Shown here one piece after another: positions 63,655-64,000 of a DNA stretch of 64,000 nucleotides. A model generated the notes under the pieces. The model did not search any database. It was not told the origin of the DNA and worked only from the letters and a program-made list of their open reading frames with translations. The position numbers and the translations under genes were made by a program. The DNA is from Bacteroidia bacterium (GTDB taxonomy: Bacteria > Bacteroidota > Bacteroidia > Bacteroidales > Paludibacteraceae). Within the stretch, counting starts at the first letter, position 1. Every line of letters begins with the position of its first letter. The stretch covers positions 1-64,000 of the forward strand of contig RZYM01000004.1 of NCBI GenBank assembly GCA_009930305.1, in the 5' to 3' direction.

Positions 63655-64000
63655 TTAATCTAATTTCAAAAAATCGATATTGATGTTTTCGCTTTCTACA
63701 TAGACAATACCGTAATTATTATTTTTGAGCGCGTCGGTAGTCCAGTATTTAATGTTTAATATAGTTTTATCGTTTGTCTCATGAGAGTGACCTGTTATAA
63801 CTGCGTTTACATTATTATCTGCGAATAACTTAAATAATACATTCAATTCTTCTTGTTGATATATACCGTTATTAACTTCTTGAGCTATGAAATTGGTGTG
63901 TGTAACTATGAAGCAGTATCTATATTGATTACGAGTCTTAAGTTGTTCTTTGAGCCACTCTAATTGTATTTTTCCAAGAGTAGCACTACCACTTTCAAGT
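63655..64000 (-). CDS. Calcineurin-like metallophosphoesterase, C-terminal part (truncated by window edge)
   Basis: The frame is open from the right edge of the window to TAA at 63655-63657; about 114 residues are visible. It contains GSATLGKIQLEWLKEQL, YCFIVTHTNFIAQEVNNGIY with a metal-ligand His, and ITGHSHETN, the G-H-x-H motif of calcineurin-type phosphoesterases. The N-terminal metal ligands lie outside the window. The substrate is unknown. It converges on rnhA with no gap. Confidence 0.8.
   Translation of the reverse strand, partial: LESGSATLGKIQLEWLKEQLKTRNQYRYCFIVTHTNFIAQEVNNGIYQQEELNVLFKLFADNNVNAVITGHSHETNDKTILNIKYWTTDALKNNNYGIVYVESENINIDFLKLD

Overview
The window comes from a low-GC member of the Bacteroidetes, most likely order Bacteroidales. 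Supporting signs are the type IX secretion (T9SS) genes porP-K-L-M-N, porG and porQ, promoter elements of the Bacteroidetes form TTTG-N19-21-TAnnTTTG, a three-subunit succinate dehydrogenase/fumarate reductase, several SusC-like or TonB-dependent outer-membrane proteins, and rubrerythrin plus a flavodiiron protein that point to an anaerobic or microaerobic life. Family placement (Paludibacteraceae/Porphyromonadaceae-like) is inference. I see no rRNA, tRNA, CRISPR array or insertion sequence.

Layout. 1-4.7 kb is an accessory island: the 3' end of an Rhs/YD-type polymorphic toxin with a papain-like tip, its likely exported immunity protein, a displaced toxin tip with a frameshifted Imm26-like gene, a frameshifted Imm27-like gene, a two-module Imm59-like gene and one more probable immunity gene. 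4.8-27.5 kb is envelope and core metabolism: flavodiiron protein, then (minus strand) porG-uppS-bamA-skp-skp-murI, porP-porK-porL-porM-porN, and hflX-DUF4954-methyltransferase-cobalamin adenosyltransferase; tonB and porQ are divergent, and porQ leads porQ-cmk-ispH-pfkA-uvrA. 30-44 kb carries rpsA, pabA-pabB-pabC, a CDF transporter, an AlkD-like protein, a GH13-like lipoprotein that has lost its catalytic residues, a cyclophilin, an anchored solute-binding protein, a porin-like barrel, a Cthe_2159-like lipoprotein and tgt. 45-51 kb is a TonB receptor / beta-helix lipoprotein / MORN / small regulatory-domain protein / orphan response regulator cluster. 51-64 kb holds mtaB, a PAP2 phosphatase, rubrerythrin, sdhCAB, mscL, panE, DUF454, a cobalamin-riboswitch-controlled btuB with a btuG-like gene interrupted by TGA, rnhA and a partial metallophosphoesterase.

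How it fits together. BamA and two Skp-like chaperones insert outer-membrane barrels; PorP, PorG and PorQ are such barrels, and PorK/L/M/N form the T9SS ring and motor, so 10-25 kb is largely an outer-membrane and secretion factory. TonB energises the receptors encoded at 48 and 60 kb. Cobalamin uptake (btuB/btuG) and adenosylation are both present. The least ordinary parts are the immunity island, the degenerate amylase, the absence of a normal uvrA start codon, the amphipathic extension on SdhA, and the nonsense codon in the btuG-like gene.
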